Of a stretch of DNA of 52,152 bases, positions 29,630-37,810 are shown in pieces; position 1 is the stretch's first letter; every line of letters starts with the position of its first letter. The notes below the pieces were generated by a model, which saw only the letters and a list, made by a program, of their open reading frames with translations, was not told where the DNA came from and ran no database searches. A program made the position numbers and the translations under genes. This DNA is from Endozoicomonas numazuensis (GTDB taxonomy: Bacteria > Pseudomonadota > Gammaproteobacteria > Pseudomonadales > Endozoicomonadaceae). The DNA lies in NCBI RefSeq assembly GCF_000722635.1, contig NZ_JOKH01000001.1:634019-686170 (forward strand), read 5' to 3'.

Positions 29630-30162
29630 TCAGTTCATCCTTACAATCTGCCGCCGCCAATGTTCGCCTGGCAGTCTTTGATGTCGACGGTGTCCTCACT
29701 GACGGTAAATTACTGTTTGGTGAAAACGGTGAAGCGCTGAAAATATTCAACACTCTGGATGGTCATGGTCTGAAAATGCTCAAACAAGCCGGGGTCAAGA
29801 CTGCCATTATTACAGGCCGTCGCTCTGTCTTTGTTGAAAAGCGTTCCTCTGACCTGGGAGTAGACTTTCTTTATCAGGGCCGTGAAGACAAGTTTGTTGC
29901 TCTTAACGAATTACTGCAGGAAGAAGGTCAGGGTATCACCCTGGAAGAAGTCGCTTACATCGGTGACGACCTGCCTGACCTTCCTGCCATACGCCAGGTA
30001 GGCTTTGGTTGCACGGTACCCAATGGGCATTATTATGTCCGCGAACACTCTTCAGCTGTAACGCTGAATCGTGGAGGCGAGGGAGCTGCAAGAGAGTTCT
30101 GCGACTTCATTCTGGCAGCCAAAGGCAAATTGGATGATATGCTGGCCAGCTATCTGAAATAA
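29626..30162 (+). CDS. kdsC: 3-deoxy-D-manno-octulosonate 8-phosphate phosphatase
   Basis: Removes phosphate from Kdo-8-phosphate. A 178-residue C0-type HAD phosphatase without a cap, tetrameric in relatives. Motif I is FDVDGVLTDGKLL near residue 19, motif II IITGR near residue 62, the Lys of motif III near residue 88 and motif IV YIGDDLPDLP near residue 112. Overlaps kdsD by four bases; a terminator follows, so kdsD-kdsC can form its own transcript separate from lptCAB. Confidence 0.96.
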   Translation: MISSSLQSAAANVRLAVFDVDGVLTDGKLLFGENGEALKIFNTLDGHGLKMLKQAGVKTAIITGRRSVFVEKRSSDLGVDFLYQGREDKFVALNELLQEEGQGITLEEVAYIGDDLPDLPAIRQVGFGCTVPNGHYYVREHSSAVTLNRGGEGAAREFCDFILAAKGKLDDMLASYLK

Positions 30163-30181
30163 GACTTCAGGTTATTAAAAG

Positions 30182-30224
30182 GTGTCGCTGTATTGCCTGT
30201 CTGCATTTCCAGCGACACTTTTAT
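30182..30224 (+). terminator. terminator after kdsC
   Basis: 9-bp stem gtgtcgctg (30182-30190) with cagcgacac (30210-30218), followed by ttttat. It starts 20 bp after the kdsC stop. Confidence 0.7.
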
Positions 30225-30516
30225 ATTCAGATATATTCAAAAGTTTTCTGACAAGCCAAGTACGATTGTTCAACTCTAATTACAGTAGGCCGACAGCTAG
30301 TGTCTAGCATTTGAAAACATTCGCTGGCAGTCCCTGATGATCAAAAAAAATCATGATAGACTGTATTCATTTGCTACGAAAATGCTGCCGACAGCATAAA
30401 CTGAGCATCATTTTCCCGGGAGACAGAGTGTTGCCAATCCTCCCCCGTAGCCTTATTTAGTCAGACCCTACATATTAAGATGTCTGACCTGATTGTGACC
30501 CGGAGCCTGATACCTG
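30225..30516. promoter_or_regulatory. kdsC-lptC spacer
   Basis: About 290 bp after the terminator, presumably holding an lptCAB promoter. An imperfect inverted repeat, gaaaatgctg near 30379 and cagcat or agcatcattttc near 30396-30415, echoes the gaaaatgc/gcattttc pairs of the hisG-hisD array. No promoter could be assigned with confidence. Confidence 0.3.
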
Positions 30517-31089
30517 ATGCCCAATCGGAACTCTATACTGATTGCTTTCCTGATGCTGACACTGATCGGTATTGGCTATTGGGCTTATGACAGCAACCTC
30601 CATGTGGGGGCTCAGAAAAAGCCGCCTCTGGTTCGGGAGAATGCTGACTATTACCTTATTGATACGCAAATTACCCAGTACGATAAAGCAGGCGAGCTGG
30701 ACTATATCTTGACTTCCAACAGCATTACTCATTACCCCCATAACGATACAACACTGCTGCAGACCCCTCATGTGGAAAGTTTCAGTGACCCTCAGAAACC
30801 TTTGGTTGCAGACGCACTCAATGGCAAACTGTTGCCTGGCAATCAGGATATAGAGCTCTGGGATGATGTAGTGATGACTCAGGCGGATCTCAACAATGGC
30901 AGCAAGGTGCGCATGGACACTGATTTCATCACCATATACTCTGAAAAGGGGCTGGCCGTTACCGACCGACCGGTACTCATCACCAACGATACCGGCCGTA
31001 CGCGCGCCATTGGAATGGAGGCTTTCTACAAGGAGAGTCTGGTTAAACTCAAGTCTAGGGTAAGAGGATTTCATGAGCCAAAGCCATGA
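30517..31089 (+). CDS. lptC: LPS export protein LptC
   Basis: Bitopic inner-membrane component of the LptB2FGC-A-DE lipopolysaccharide transport bridge. 190 residues, the family length. One N-terminal membrane helix (about residues 6-23) is followed by a periplasmic beta-jellyroll with YYLIDTQITQYDKAGELDYIL and the later DFITIYSEKGLAVTDRPV segment typical of LptC. GGAG lies ten bases before the ATG. Overlaps lptA by 17 bases. Confidence 0.92.
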   Translation: MPNRNSILIAFLMLTLIGIGYWAYDSNLHVGAQKKPPLVRENADYYLIDTQITQYDKAGELDYILTSNSITHYPHNDTTLLQTPHVESFSDPQKPLVADALNGKLLPGNQDIELWDDVVMTQADLNNGSKVRMDTDFITIYSEKGLAVTDRPVLITNDTGRTRAIGMEAFYKESLVKLKSRVRGFHEPKP

Positions 31090-31660
31090 ACAGACCAAAC
31101 ACCTTGATCCGAATGCGCGGCCAGATAAACGGAGTCGACGCAAAGGAGTCGAACATTACCTGATGCTGGGAGCCATGTTGTTGCTTCCTACCATGGCTCA
31201 GGCCCTGCCATCTGACCGGCAAAAGCCTATTGAAATCGAGTCTAACACGGCTGATATCGACAACAAAAAAGGCATCTCTATTTATAAAGGTGATGTCGTT
31301 ATGATTCAGGGCACAACACGGATTACCGGCGATAAGGTAACCGTCTACTCCTTTAAGCAGGAAGTTCAAAAAATCGTAGCAGAAGGCTACAAGAAAAGAG
31401 CTTACTACGAAGAACAGCAGCCCGAAGATCAAGGCACTCTGCAGGCCTGGGGTCATACCATTGACTACCAAGTGGCGGGCGACAAGATTAAACTGGTCAA
31501 ACAGGCTCAGTTGACCCAAAAGGGTGATACCTTTACAGGTGAACGTATTGATTACGACCTGACCAAACAAACTGTAAACGCCAAAAGCAGTGAAAACAAA
31601 AGCAGCCCTGATGGCCGCGTAAAAATGATTTATCAGCCTAAGCCTGAACAAAAACAGTAG
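31073..31660 (+). CDS. lptA: LPS transport periplasmic protein LptA
   Basis: Periplasmic OstA-domain protein forming the LPS bridge between LptC and LptD. 195 residues. A basic N-terminal stretch of about 30 residues precedes the hydrophobic signal core (YLMLGAMLLLPTMAQAL), so either the signal peptide is unusually extended or a later start is used; the 31073 ATG has AGAGGA ten bases upstream. The jellyroll follows with IEIESNTADIDNKKGISIYKG and later ERIDYDLTKQTVNAKS. Confidence 0.93.
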   Translation: MSQSHEQTKHLDPNARPDKRSRRKGVEHYLMLGAMLLLPTMAQALPSDRQKPIEIESNTADIDNKKGISIYKGDVVMIQGTTRITGDKVTVYSFKQEVQKIVAEGYKKRAYYEEQQPEDQGTLQAWGHTIDYQVAGDKIKLVKQAQLTQKGDTFTGERIDYDLTKQTVNAKSSENKSSPDGRVKMIYQPKPEQKQ

Positions 31661-31851
31661 ATCGTATCTGACATCCACCTCATATACGGCTCAATCACTC
31701 AGGCAGGCGAGCAGTCAAGAATCGGCAATGTTACCCATTCCGTAACTGGAAAAAGCTACAGAGTCTGAACAGGCTGCCTTTTTATAGTAAACGTTTAAAA
31801 TAGCTGTCATGAAAACGACAGTTTACCTTTAAATAGGATAACAGATTCCGG

Positions 31852-32577
31852 ATGGCAACGCTTAAGGCTGAACATCTCAGTAAAAGTTACAAGAGCAGAC
31901 AGGTCGTCAAAGATGTATCTCTGGCTGTTGACAGTGGCCAGATTGTCGGACTTCTGGGTCCCAATGGTGCAGGCAAAACAACCTGCTTCTATATGATTGT
32001 AGGCCTTGTTAAGGCTGACGGTGGCCATGTCAATCTCAGCGGTCAGGATTTGACTCATAAGCCTATGCATGGCCGTGCCAAAGCCGGCGTTGGCTACCTA
32101 CCGCAGGAAGTTTCTATTTTCAGAAAGTTAACCGTGACTGACAACCTTCTTGCAATATTGGAAACCCGTCCCGATCTTTCCAAGAAAGATCGAATAGACA
32201 AAATGGAGTCCCTGCTGGAAGAGTTCAATATTACTCATATCAGAAACAACCTGGGTATGAGTCTTTCCGGTGGTGAAAAGCGTCGAGTGGAGATTGCCCG
32301 TGCGCTATGCACTGACCCACAATTTATTCTGCTGGACGAGCCCTTCGCTGGTGTTGACCCCATTTCTGTTGGTGATATCAAGGCTATTATTACGCACCTG
32401 AAAACCCGGGGTATTGGCGTCCTGATCACAGACCACAATGTCCGGGAAACCCTGGATATCTGTGAGAAGGCCTACATAGTCAGCGAAGGCACTATTATTG
32501 CTGAAGGTGACAGTCAAACCGTACTGACCAACCAAAAGGTCCGTGACGTATACCTTGGGCATCAGTTCAGCCTCTAA
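31852..32577 (+). CDS. lptB: LPS export ABC transporter ATPase LptB
   Basis: Cytoplasmic ATPase that powers LPS extraction by LptFG. 241 residues, the family length. Walker A is [20 protein letters not shown] near residue 33, the Q-loop is in [12 protein letters not shown], the signature [17 protein letters not shown] near residue 137, Walker [16 protein letters not shown] near residue 158 and the switch His in [12 protein letters not shown] 191-bp spacer separates it from lptA, containing a small ctgtc/gacag hairpin near 31804. Confidence 0.97.
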   Translation: MATLKAEHLSKSYKSRQVVKDVSLAVDSGQIVGLLGPNGAGKTTCFYMIVGLVKADGGHVNLSGQDLTHKPMHGRAKAGVGYLPQEVSIFRKLTVTDNLLAILETRPDLSKKDRIDKMESLLEEFNITHIRNNLGMSLSGGEKRRVEIARALCTDPQFILLDEPFAGVDPISVGDIKAIITHLKTRGIGVLITDHNVRETLDICEKAYIVSEGTIIAEGDSQTVLTNQKVRDVYLGHQFSL

Positions 32578-32616
32578 GGAATAGTCAGGAAATAACGTTC
32601 TTTTTGAGCAAAACCC

Positions 32617-32695
32617 GTTCGGCCTGAGCCTGTCGAAGCTCAGGGTGAACGGAGCCCACGTTTTAATCGGAAAATCATTTCGAGACAAGCCCTAA
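32617..32695 (+). repeat. dispersed repeat, copy C
   Basis: Begins with an imperfect hairpin in which gttcggcctgagc pairs with gctcagggtgaac around ctgtcgaa, then the shared tail (ttttaatcgg, ttcgagacaagccc). Same family as 4947 and 22617, and its hairpin core matches 6778. It lies just after lptB. Confidence 0.75.
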
Positions 32696-32783
32696 TCACT
32701 TCTTTCTTCATAGCCTTACTTCTACTGGCAAGCGACCTGTCAGTAGAAGATTCCCTCTTAAAACAAGTCACCCTTACTGCCTA

Positions 32784-33230
32784 TCAAGCAAATCGGTAAT
32801 GAATCAGATACGGATAAAGCTTATTCTCTCTCAGGACATCCTCCGGATTCTCAAGCACCAGCGGCTCTTGATCGTTATCGAGTAAAATCCAACGACCACG
32901 GTCATTAATCAGCATAACGAAATGCCCCCATAATCGAGCTGCCACGATGCAAAATCATAGCTTCAGGATGCGCTTCCAGTTCCTGTATCTGACCTGTATC
33001 GCTACCAGCAGGTATCCTGATTGTCTTAAAGGCATGCCCCCATCTGCCCAGCAGTCGATGTGTATGCGGGTCCTGTTGCCATAGTTGGCTGGCTTGAAGT
33101 TGAGGAGGAAGTCGACGACGCTGCATCCCCCCGGCCCACCTATATTCATGAAAATCGCTCAACAGTGTCTACCTATGAGATGCATCGACACAGCCTTTGA
33201 AATAATCGACTTTCTCTAAAATTGTTTATC
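32784..33230 (-). pseudogene. ubiquitin-specific protease (USP, peptidase C19)-like relic
   Basis: A decayed C-terminal part of a USP-like cysteine protease. Upper frame (about 33230-32920) reads LEKVDYF, RRRLPPQLQ (the usual LPP-x-L), then AMILHRGSS. The frame then shifts near 32917-32922 and continues GHFVMLINDRGRWILLDNDQ to a stop at 32784. G-H-x-V after a HRGSS strand is the USP histidine box, and W-LLDN resembles the following W-FDD. At least one stop (33169-33171) and the frameshift disable it. No Cys box is preserved. USPs are eukaryotic; bacterial copies are usually acquired by host-associated bacteria as secreted effectors. Confidence 0.6.
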
Positions 33231-33528
33231 GACCCTCTACTCCCTCTATAGGATTTGCCATGCCTGCATGACACACAAAACCCTTTCGCTTTTTTCATCC
33301 GAGCCTTTAAAACACGAGCAAACCTGCCATCAACATAAAGCTTCTTTTCATAGTCGCCATGATGAATCCACTTCCCCCGAAGCTTCAGATGTGATTATAA
33401 TCGCGATGACATGGAGAGTAGCCTAATCATAATAATGAGCAGGCACTGAGTAATAACTGCCGAGGGTTCATGCCACCTATTCTGGCACCCTCAGTGCAGA
33501 CATCGAAGTAAAGGTATACGGTTGCCCT
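33231..33528. other. rpoN upstream region
   Basis: About 300 bp without a gene, presumably with the rpoN promoter. A few further codons of the decayed USP frame may extend into it from the left, with stop codons. Confidence 0.3.
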
Positions 33529-34983
33529 ATGAAGCCATCCTTACAGCTAAAAATGGGCCAGCAGCTGACCATGACTCCTCAGCTGCAACAGGCCATAAGG
33601 CTTCTTCAACTTTCCACTCTGGACCTTCAGCAGGAAATCCAGGAAGCTCTTGAATCCAATCCGATGCTGGAGTCTGAAGAATCCGCAGAAGAACCGTCTG
33701 CATCCCGTGACGAGGGAGAGCAGCCCGTTGACTTCAATGAAAAAGCTGAACAAACGCCAGAGCCTGAAGAACCTGAGTGGACTGAAAGCATTCCCAACGA
33801 TCTGCCAGTAGACTCCGGGTGGGATGACGTCTATTCCAGCCTGCCAGCCTCAAGCGATGAAGAGCATGATCCTTTTGCTCGATCTCGTGCCTCTGAATCT
33901 CTTCAAGACTATCTGGAATGGCAGTTAAACCTGACGCCTATGACAGACCGCGACAGATTGATGGGACTGTCGATAATAGAAGCTACCAGCAACGACGGCT
34001 ATTTAACCCACCCCCTGCAAGATATTTACCAGTCATTACAGGCACAGATAGAAGAACTGGATTTTGAAGAGCTTCAGGTGATGCAGCGGCGTATTCTTCA
34101 TTTTGATCCGGTTGGCTGTGCCAGTGCCAGCCTGAAAGAATGCCTTGAAGTCCAACTAAACCAGCTACCTGAAGAAACCCACTTCCTGAAAGAAGCCCGC
34201 CTGTTAATTCAGAACCACCTGCAAGCTCTGGGTAGCCGGGATTACGCACAAATCATGCGCCGAACCCGCCTTAAGGAACATCAGCTCAGAGAAGCACTTA
34301 ATCTGGTTCAGAGTCTCAACCCAAGGCCTGGATCCGAGATTGGGCAGACTGAAACAGAATACGTCACCCCGGATATATCGGTTAGCAAAATTAAAGATCG
34401 CTGGGTCGTTGAGTTGAATTCTGAATCTCTACCCAGACTTCGCATCAATAACAGCTACGCTTCTATGGTGCAGCGTGCAAACAATAGCCGCGACAACGTG
34501 TTTATGAAAAACCAGCTACAGGAAGCCCGATGGTTCCTCAAAAATTTGCAGAGTCGCAATGAAACCCTGCTTAAAGTGGCTGGTAAAATTGTCGAGTTCC
34601 AGAAAGAATTCCTGGAACAGGGTGAACAGGCTATGAAGCCCTTGGTACTGGCAGACATTGCTCAAGCTGTAGAGATGCATGAATCCACTATTTCAAGGGT
34701 CACGACCCAAAAATACATGCATACGCCAAGAGGCGTGTTTGAGCTGAAATACTTTTTCTCCAGCCATGTCAGCACTGACTCAGGGGGAGAATGTTCATCT
34801 ACAGCCATCAGAGCTCTGATCAAAAAACTGGTATCAGAGGAAAATTCTAAAAAACCTTTGAGTGACAACAAGATTGCCGGACTACTGGGAGATCAGGGTA
34901 TAAAAGTTGCAAGACGAACCATCGCCAAATATCGCGAATCGATGAATATTCCGCCCTCAAATGAGCGCAAGCAACTTATCTGA
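33529..34983 (+). CDS. rpoN: RNA polymerase sigma-54 factor
   Basis: Sigma-54, needing AAA+ enhancer-binding activators for promoter opening. 484 residues. Region I is the Gln/Leu-rich N-terminus ([20 protein letters not shown]) that contacts activators. Region II is acidic (about residues 50-120). The core-binding and DNA-binding domains follow, with a helix-turn-helix in the [17 protein letters not shown] segment near residue 372 and the RpoN box [18 protein letters not shown] near residue 460. Heads the conserved rpoN-hpf-ptsN-rapZ-ptsO cluster. Confidence 0.97.
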   Translation: MKPSLQLKMGQQLTMTPQLQQAIRLLQLSTLDLQQEIQEALESNPMLESEESAEEPSASRDEGEQPVDFNEKAEQTPEPEEPEWTESIPNDLPVDSGWDDVYSSLPASSDEEHDPFARSRASESLQDYLEWQLNLTPMTDRDRLMGLSIIEATSNDGYLTHPLQDIYQSLQAQIEELDFEELQVMQRRILHFDPVGCASASLKECLEVQLNQLPEETHFLKEARLLIQNHLQALGSRDYAQIMRRTRLKEHQLREALNLVQSLNPRPGSEIGQTETEYVTPDISVSKIKDRWVVELNSESLPRLRINNSYASMVQRANNSRDNVFMKNQLQEARWFLKNLQSRNETLLKVAGKIVEFQKEFLEQGEQAMKPLVLADIAQAVEMHESTISRVTTQKYMHTPRGVFELKYFFSSHVSTDSGGECSSTAIRALIKKLVSEENSKKPLSDNKIAGLLGDQGIKVARRTIAKYRESMNIPPSNERKQLI

Positions 34984-35130
34984 GCCTTTATACCACAAAT
35001 CGACCAGTAGATTTTTTGTCTCAGAACAGCGCTAACTGTCAATGACAGTGATAGACTTTCAATCATGGCTGCCCGTACAATCCCGGGGGCAGTCCAATGT
35101 CGAGAATCGGGATCAGCAGGAGAGCGTTAC

Positions 35131-35442
35131 ATGCAAGTCAACATCAGTGGACATCATGTAGAGGTGACTGAAGCTCTGAAAGATTATGTCACCAAGAAAC
35201 TCGACCGCCTTGCCGCCCACTTTGATCAAATTACTAACGTCCAAGTCACCCTGAGCGTTGAGAAATTGAATCACAAGGTGGAAGCAACTCTGCACATACG
35301 TGGGGCGGATATCAATGCAACCGCTGAGGCTGAAGATATGTACGCTGCCATCGATGACATGTCGGACAAGCTAGACCGACAATTGGTTAAACACAAAGAG
35401 AAGACGCTTGACCGGCTTCAGGGTGCCAGCGGCCGCCTGTAA
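35131..35442 (+). CDS. hpf: ribosome hibernation promoting factor
   Basis: A 103-residue short-form HPF that binds the ribosomal A/P-site region and promotes 100S dimers in stationary phase. Typical segments are MQVNISGHHVEVTEALKDYV and the KKLDRL helix, with ATAEAEDMYAAIDDMSDKLDRQLVKHKEK, basic in its second helix. The start at 35131 follows AGGAG; a longer frame from 35065 lacks that support. Fourteen bases before ptsN. Confidence 0.96.
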   Translation: MQVNISGHHVEVTEALKDYVTKKLDRLAAHFDQITNVQVTLSVEKLNHKVEATLHIRGADINATAEAEDMYAAIDDMSDKLDRQLVKHKEKTLDRLQGASGRL

Positions 35443-35456
35443 GCATCAATCGCTGT

Positions 35457-35909
35457 ATGATTATCGAAAACATCCTTACCCCCGGGCGCACCCTTTGCGG
35501 TGTGCAGGGGGCCAGTAAAAAGAAAGTCCTGGAAACCATCGCGGAAATCATCAGTGAACATGTTCCCGCTATAAACACCAAGGATCTATTTAACAGTCTG
35601 ATCAACAGAGAGCGACTCGGTACTACCGGGTTAGGCAAAGGTATTGCCCTGCCTCACTGTCGCTCCAGTGCTTGTCAGCATCCGACCGGACTTCTGATCA
35701 AGCTGTCTGAACCGATCGACTTTGATTCTGTGGACAAGCAGCCTGTAGACCTCGTGTTTGCACTCATAGTCCCGGAAGAAAATACTCAGGAGCACTTGAA
35801 CATACTGCAGGCTCTGGCTGAACGCTTTCATTCAGAAGTTTTACTGAGCCAGATGCGGGCTGCAGAAACCCCCCAAGCCCTTTACAGCATCATCTGTCGC
35901 CCTGTCTAA
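35457..35909 (+). CDS. ptsN: nitrogen PTS enzyme EIIA-Ntr
   Basis: Phosphocarrier of the nitrogen-related PTS, receiving phosphate from NPr and regulating potassium transport and other targets. 150 residues, one EIIA type-2 domain. The phosphorylated His lies in KGIALPHCRSSACQHP near residue 67. LINRERLGTTGLGKG and FALIVPEENTQEHLNILQALAERF are further family markers. Weak ribosome-binding site; probably coupled to hpf. Confidence 0.96.
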   Translation: MIIENILTPGRTLCGVQGASKKKVLETIAEIISEHVPAINTKDLFNSLINRERLGTTGLGKGIALPHCRSSACQHPTGLLIKLSEPIDFDSVDKQPVDLVFALIVPEENTQEHLNILQALAERFHSEVLLSQMRAAETPQALYSIICRPV

Positions 35910-36200
35910 TGGAAGCAGGTGAAAAACATTTTGCAGGTTCCTCTGACAACAGGGACAGGCAAAATGTTTTCCACTCTGTAAAACCTCTTTTTTATCCCTA
36001 CCCGTTCAACACCTCAACCTATATTTCTCCGTCAAAACTGCATGCGATAGACAGATCCGGACTATGCTTGAAATAAAAGAAAGCGACTGGTTCTAATCTC
36101 ATTGGGTTTTGATAGACTTGCCTCACTCGGAATCAGGTGAGAAGCCTGTTCAGGAGTTTCCATAATCCTGCATACCCATGAGTCAGAATATGACCGATAT
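35910..36200. other. ptsN-rapZ spacer, left part
   Basis: Contains the terminator at 35922-35971 described separately; nothing else is recognisable before the ERIC-like element. Confidence 0.4.
35922..35971 (+). terminator. long-stem terminator after ptsN
   Basis: Twelve perfect pairs, aaaacattttgc (35923-35934) with gcaaaatgtttt (35959-35970), around a 24-nt loop that itself contains gttcct/aggga pairing. It would uncouple rapZ-ptsO from rpoN-hpf-ptsN. Confidence 0.7.
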
Positions 36201-36346
36201 ATACCCATTGGATTTCAAGATGCTACTAGGCGACAAGTGAGCGAAGCCCTGTGAGCCTACAAGAAGCCCTGTGAGCCTACAAATAGTAAGTGATCAGGGT
36301 GAGCGAACGCTGGCAACAACGTAGCATCTTGAAAGGCGATGGGTAT
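36201..36346. repeat. ERIC-like palindromic element with internal duplication
   Basis: 146 bp. Its ends are inverted: atacccat (36201-36208) with atgggtat (36339-36346), and tttcaagatgctac (36213-36226) pairs with gtagcatcttgaaa (36321-36334). The core taagtgatcagggtgagcga closely matches the well-known right-hand ERIC consensus. The 20-bp block gaagccctgtgagcctacaa occurs twice in a row (36243-36262, 36263-36282). Removing one copy leaves 126 bp, essentially the standard ERIC length of 127 bp. Confidence 0.85.
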
Positions 36347-36481
36347 AGCCGACCTTAAAAGGTATCCAACAGGCAATATCAGTCATTAAAACACGACGCA
36401 AACCAGATTCAGCTCAGCCACCATTATGAAAAACAATCAGGCAACCTGTTTACACGGTCAAACAATCGGGAAGGACACACC

Positions 36482-37339
36482 ATGAAGTTGATCATTATCA
36501 GTGGACGTTCGGGCTCTGGAAAAAGCTCTGCCCTGCACGCTCTGGAAGATGAAGGTTTTTACTGTGTAGACAACCTGCCCGCCAGCATGCTCAATGATCT
36601 GCCTACCAATCTCAAGAGCAGTCTGGGCGAACCACCTCGCATGGCAGTCAGCCTGGATGTCCGTAATGTACCAGGCGCCCTGGAACGCTTTCCAAAACTA
36701 TTGGATAAATTGAAAAAACAAGGCGTAGAGTGCCAGGTTGTCTTTCTGGATGCAGACGGCGACAGCTTGATGAAACGATACAGCTCAACGCGGCGTCGCC
36801 ACCCTCTTAGCAATGATGACGTATCCCTGGCTGAAGCGATTAATCTGGAAAAGAAACTATTGGCGCCTCTGGCCGAAGAAGCGGATATCAGGCTAGACAC
36901 CTCTCCTCTGTCCGTTCATGAAATCCGAGAGCAAATTCGTCAGCGGGTCTGTGGCTCCAACAGCAAAAGCATGACGCTGATGATTCAGTCTTTTGGTTTC
37001 AAACACGGCATGCCAGTGGATGCCGACTACGTATTTGATGTTCGCTGCCTGCCTAATCCTTTCTGGGTTGAAGCCCTGAGACCCTATACCGGTCAGGATC
37101 AACCTGTTAAAGACTTTCTGTCAGCAGAACCCATGGTCGACGAGATGTTTGAAGACCTCAGCTCATTCGTGGAAAAATGGTTACCACGGTTTGAATCCGG
37201 GCAACGCAGTTATCTGACCATAGCGATCGGATGTACTGGAGGACAACACCGTTCTGTATTTGTCAGCGAACGACTGGGCGAATGGCTCAAAGAGCGTTTT
37301 GACTGTGTACAGGTCAGGCATCGGGAGCTTTCCAAATAA
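36482..37339 (+). CDS. rapZ: RNase adapter protein RapZ
   Basis: GTP/ATP-binding protein that in enterobacteria delivers the GlmZ small RNA to RNase E and so controls glucosamine-6-phosphate synthase. 285 residues against 284 in E. coli. The P-loop is IISGRSGSGKSSALHALED near residue 5 and a second nucleotide-site segment is VSLDVRNVP near residue 57. The C-terminal domain has KHGMPVDADYVFDVRCLPNPFW near residue 175 and IGCTGGQHRSVFVSERL near residue 250. Ends one base into ptsO. Confidence 0.96.
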   Translation: MKLIIISGRSGSGKSSALHALEDEGFYCVDNLPASMLNDLPTNLKSSLGEPPRMAVSLDVRNVPGALERFPKLLDKLKKQGVECQVVFLDADGDSLMKRYSSTRRRHPLSNDDVSLAEAINLEKKLLAPLAEEADIRLDTSPLSVHEIREQIRQRVCGSNSKSMTLMIQSFGFKHGMPVDADYVFDVRCLPNPFWVEALRPYTGQDQPVKDFLSAEPMVDEMFEDLSSFVEKWLPRFESGQRSYLTIAIGCTGGQHRSVFVSERLGEWLKERFDCVQVRHRELSK

Positions 37340-37608
37340 TGATCCAGAAGCAGATCACCATAATTAATAAACTCGGCCTACACGCACGTGCGGCATCCAA
37401 ATTCGTTTCCACCACTTCTGCTTTTGCCAGCCAAGTAAAAGTCAGTTTCAATGGCCGGGAAGTGGATGGTAAAAGCATTATGGCAGTGATGATGTTGGCT
37501 GCAGGAAAAGGCTCTGTCCTTGATTTAGCCTTCGAAGGCCATGATGAAGAAGAAGCCTGTACCGCTCTGTGCAATCTGATCAATGATTTTTTTGAAGAAG
37601 GTGAATAG
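37339..37608 (+). CDS. ptsO: phosphocarrier protein NPr (HPr-like)
   Basis: HPr-like phosphocarrier of the nitrogen PTS, passing phosphate from PtsP to EIIA-Ntr. 89 residues. The phosphorylated His is in NKLGLHARAASKFV near residue 15. KSIMAVMMLAAGKGSVLDLAFEGHDEEEA near residue 48 holds the regulatory-Ser region of HPr-type proteins. Start overlaps the rapZ stop by one base. Confidence 0.95.
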   Translation: MIQKQITIINKLGLHARAASKFVSTTSAFASQVKVSFNGREVDGKSIMAVMMLAAGKGSVLDLAFEGHDEEEACTALCNLINDFFEEGE

Positions 37609-37810
37609 CCAGCCTTCTCTACATTCAATCTCAGTTTATACTGGTAACTCACACAGTCTTGGCTGATTGTGAAAACCCTTTAAACTGAAAGCAAACAGAC
37701 AATGAACCATTGCATACCAACTTCCTGAGTCTGACTATGCAGACTTGATTGTTTCCAGAACAGAAGGTCGATACTCAGATACTTCTGCCGAAAAAACCGG
37801 GCACGCATCT

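Noticed and set aside
36243-36282. The doubled 20-bp block as the start of a CRISPR array.
   Set aside because: There is no spacer between the copies and only two of them; the block is part of the ERIC-like element.
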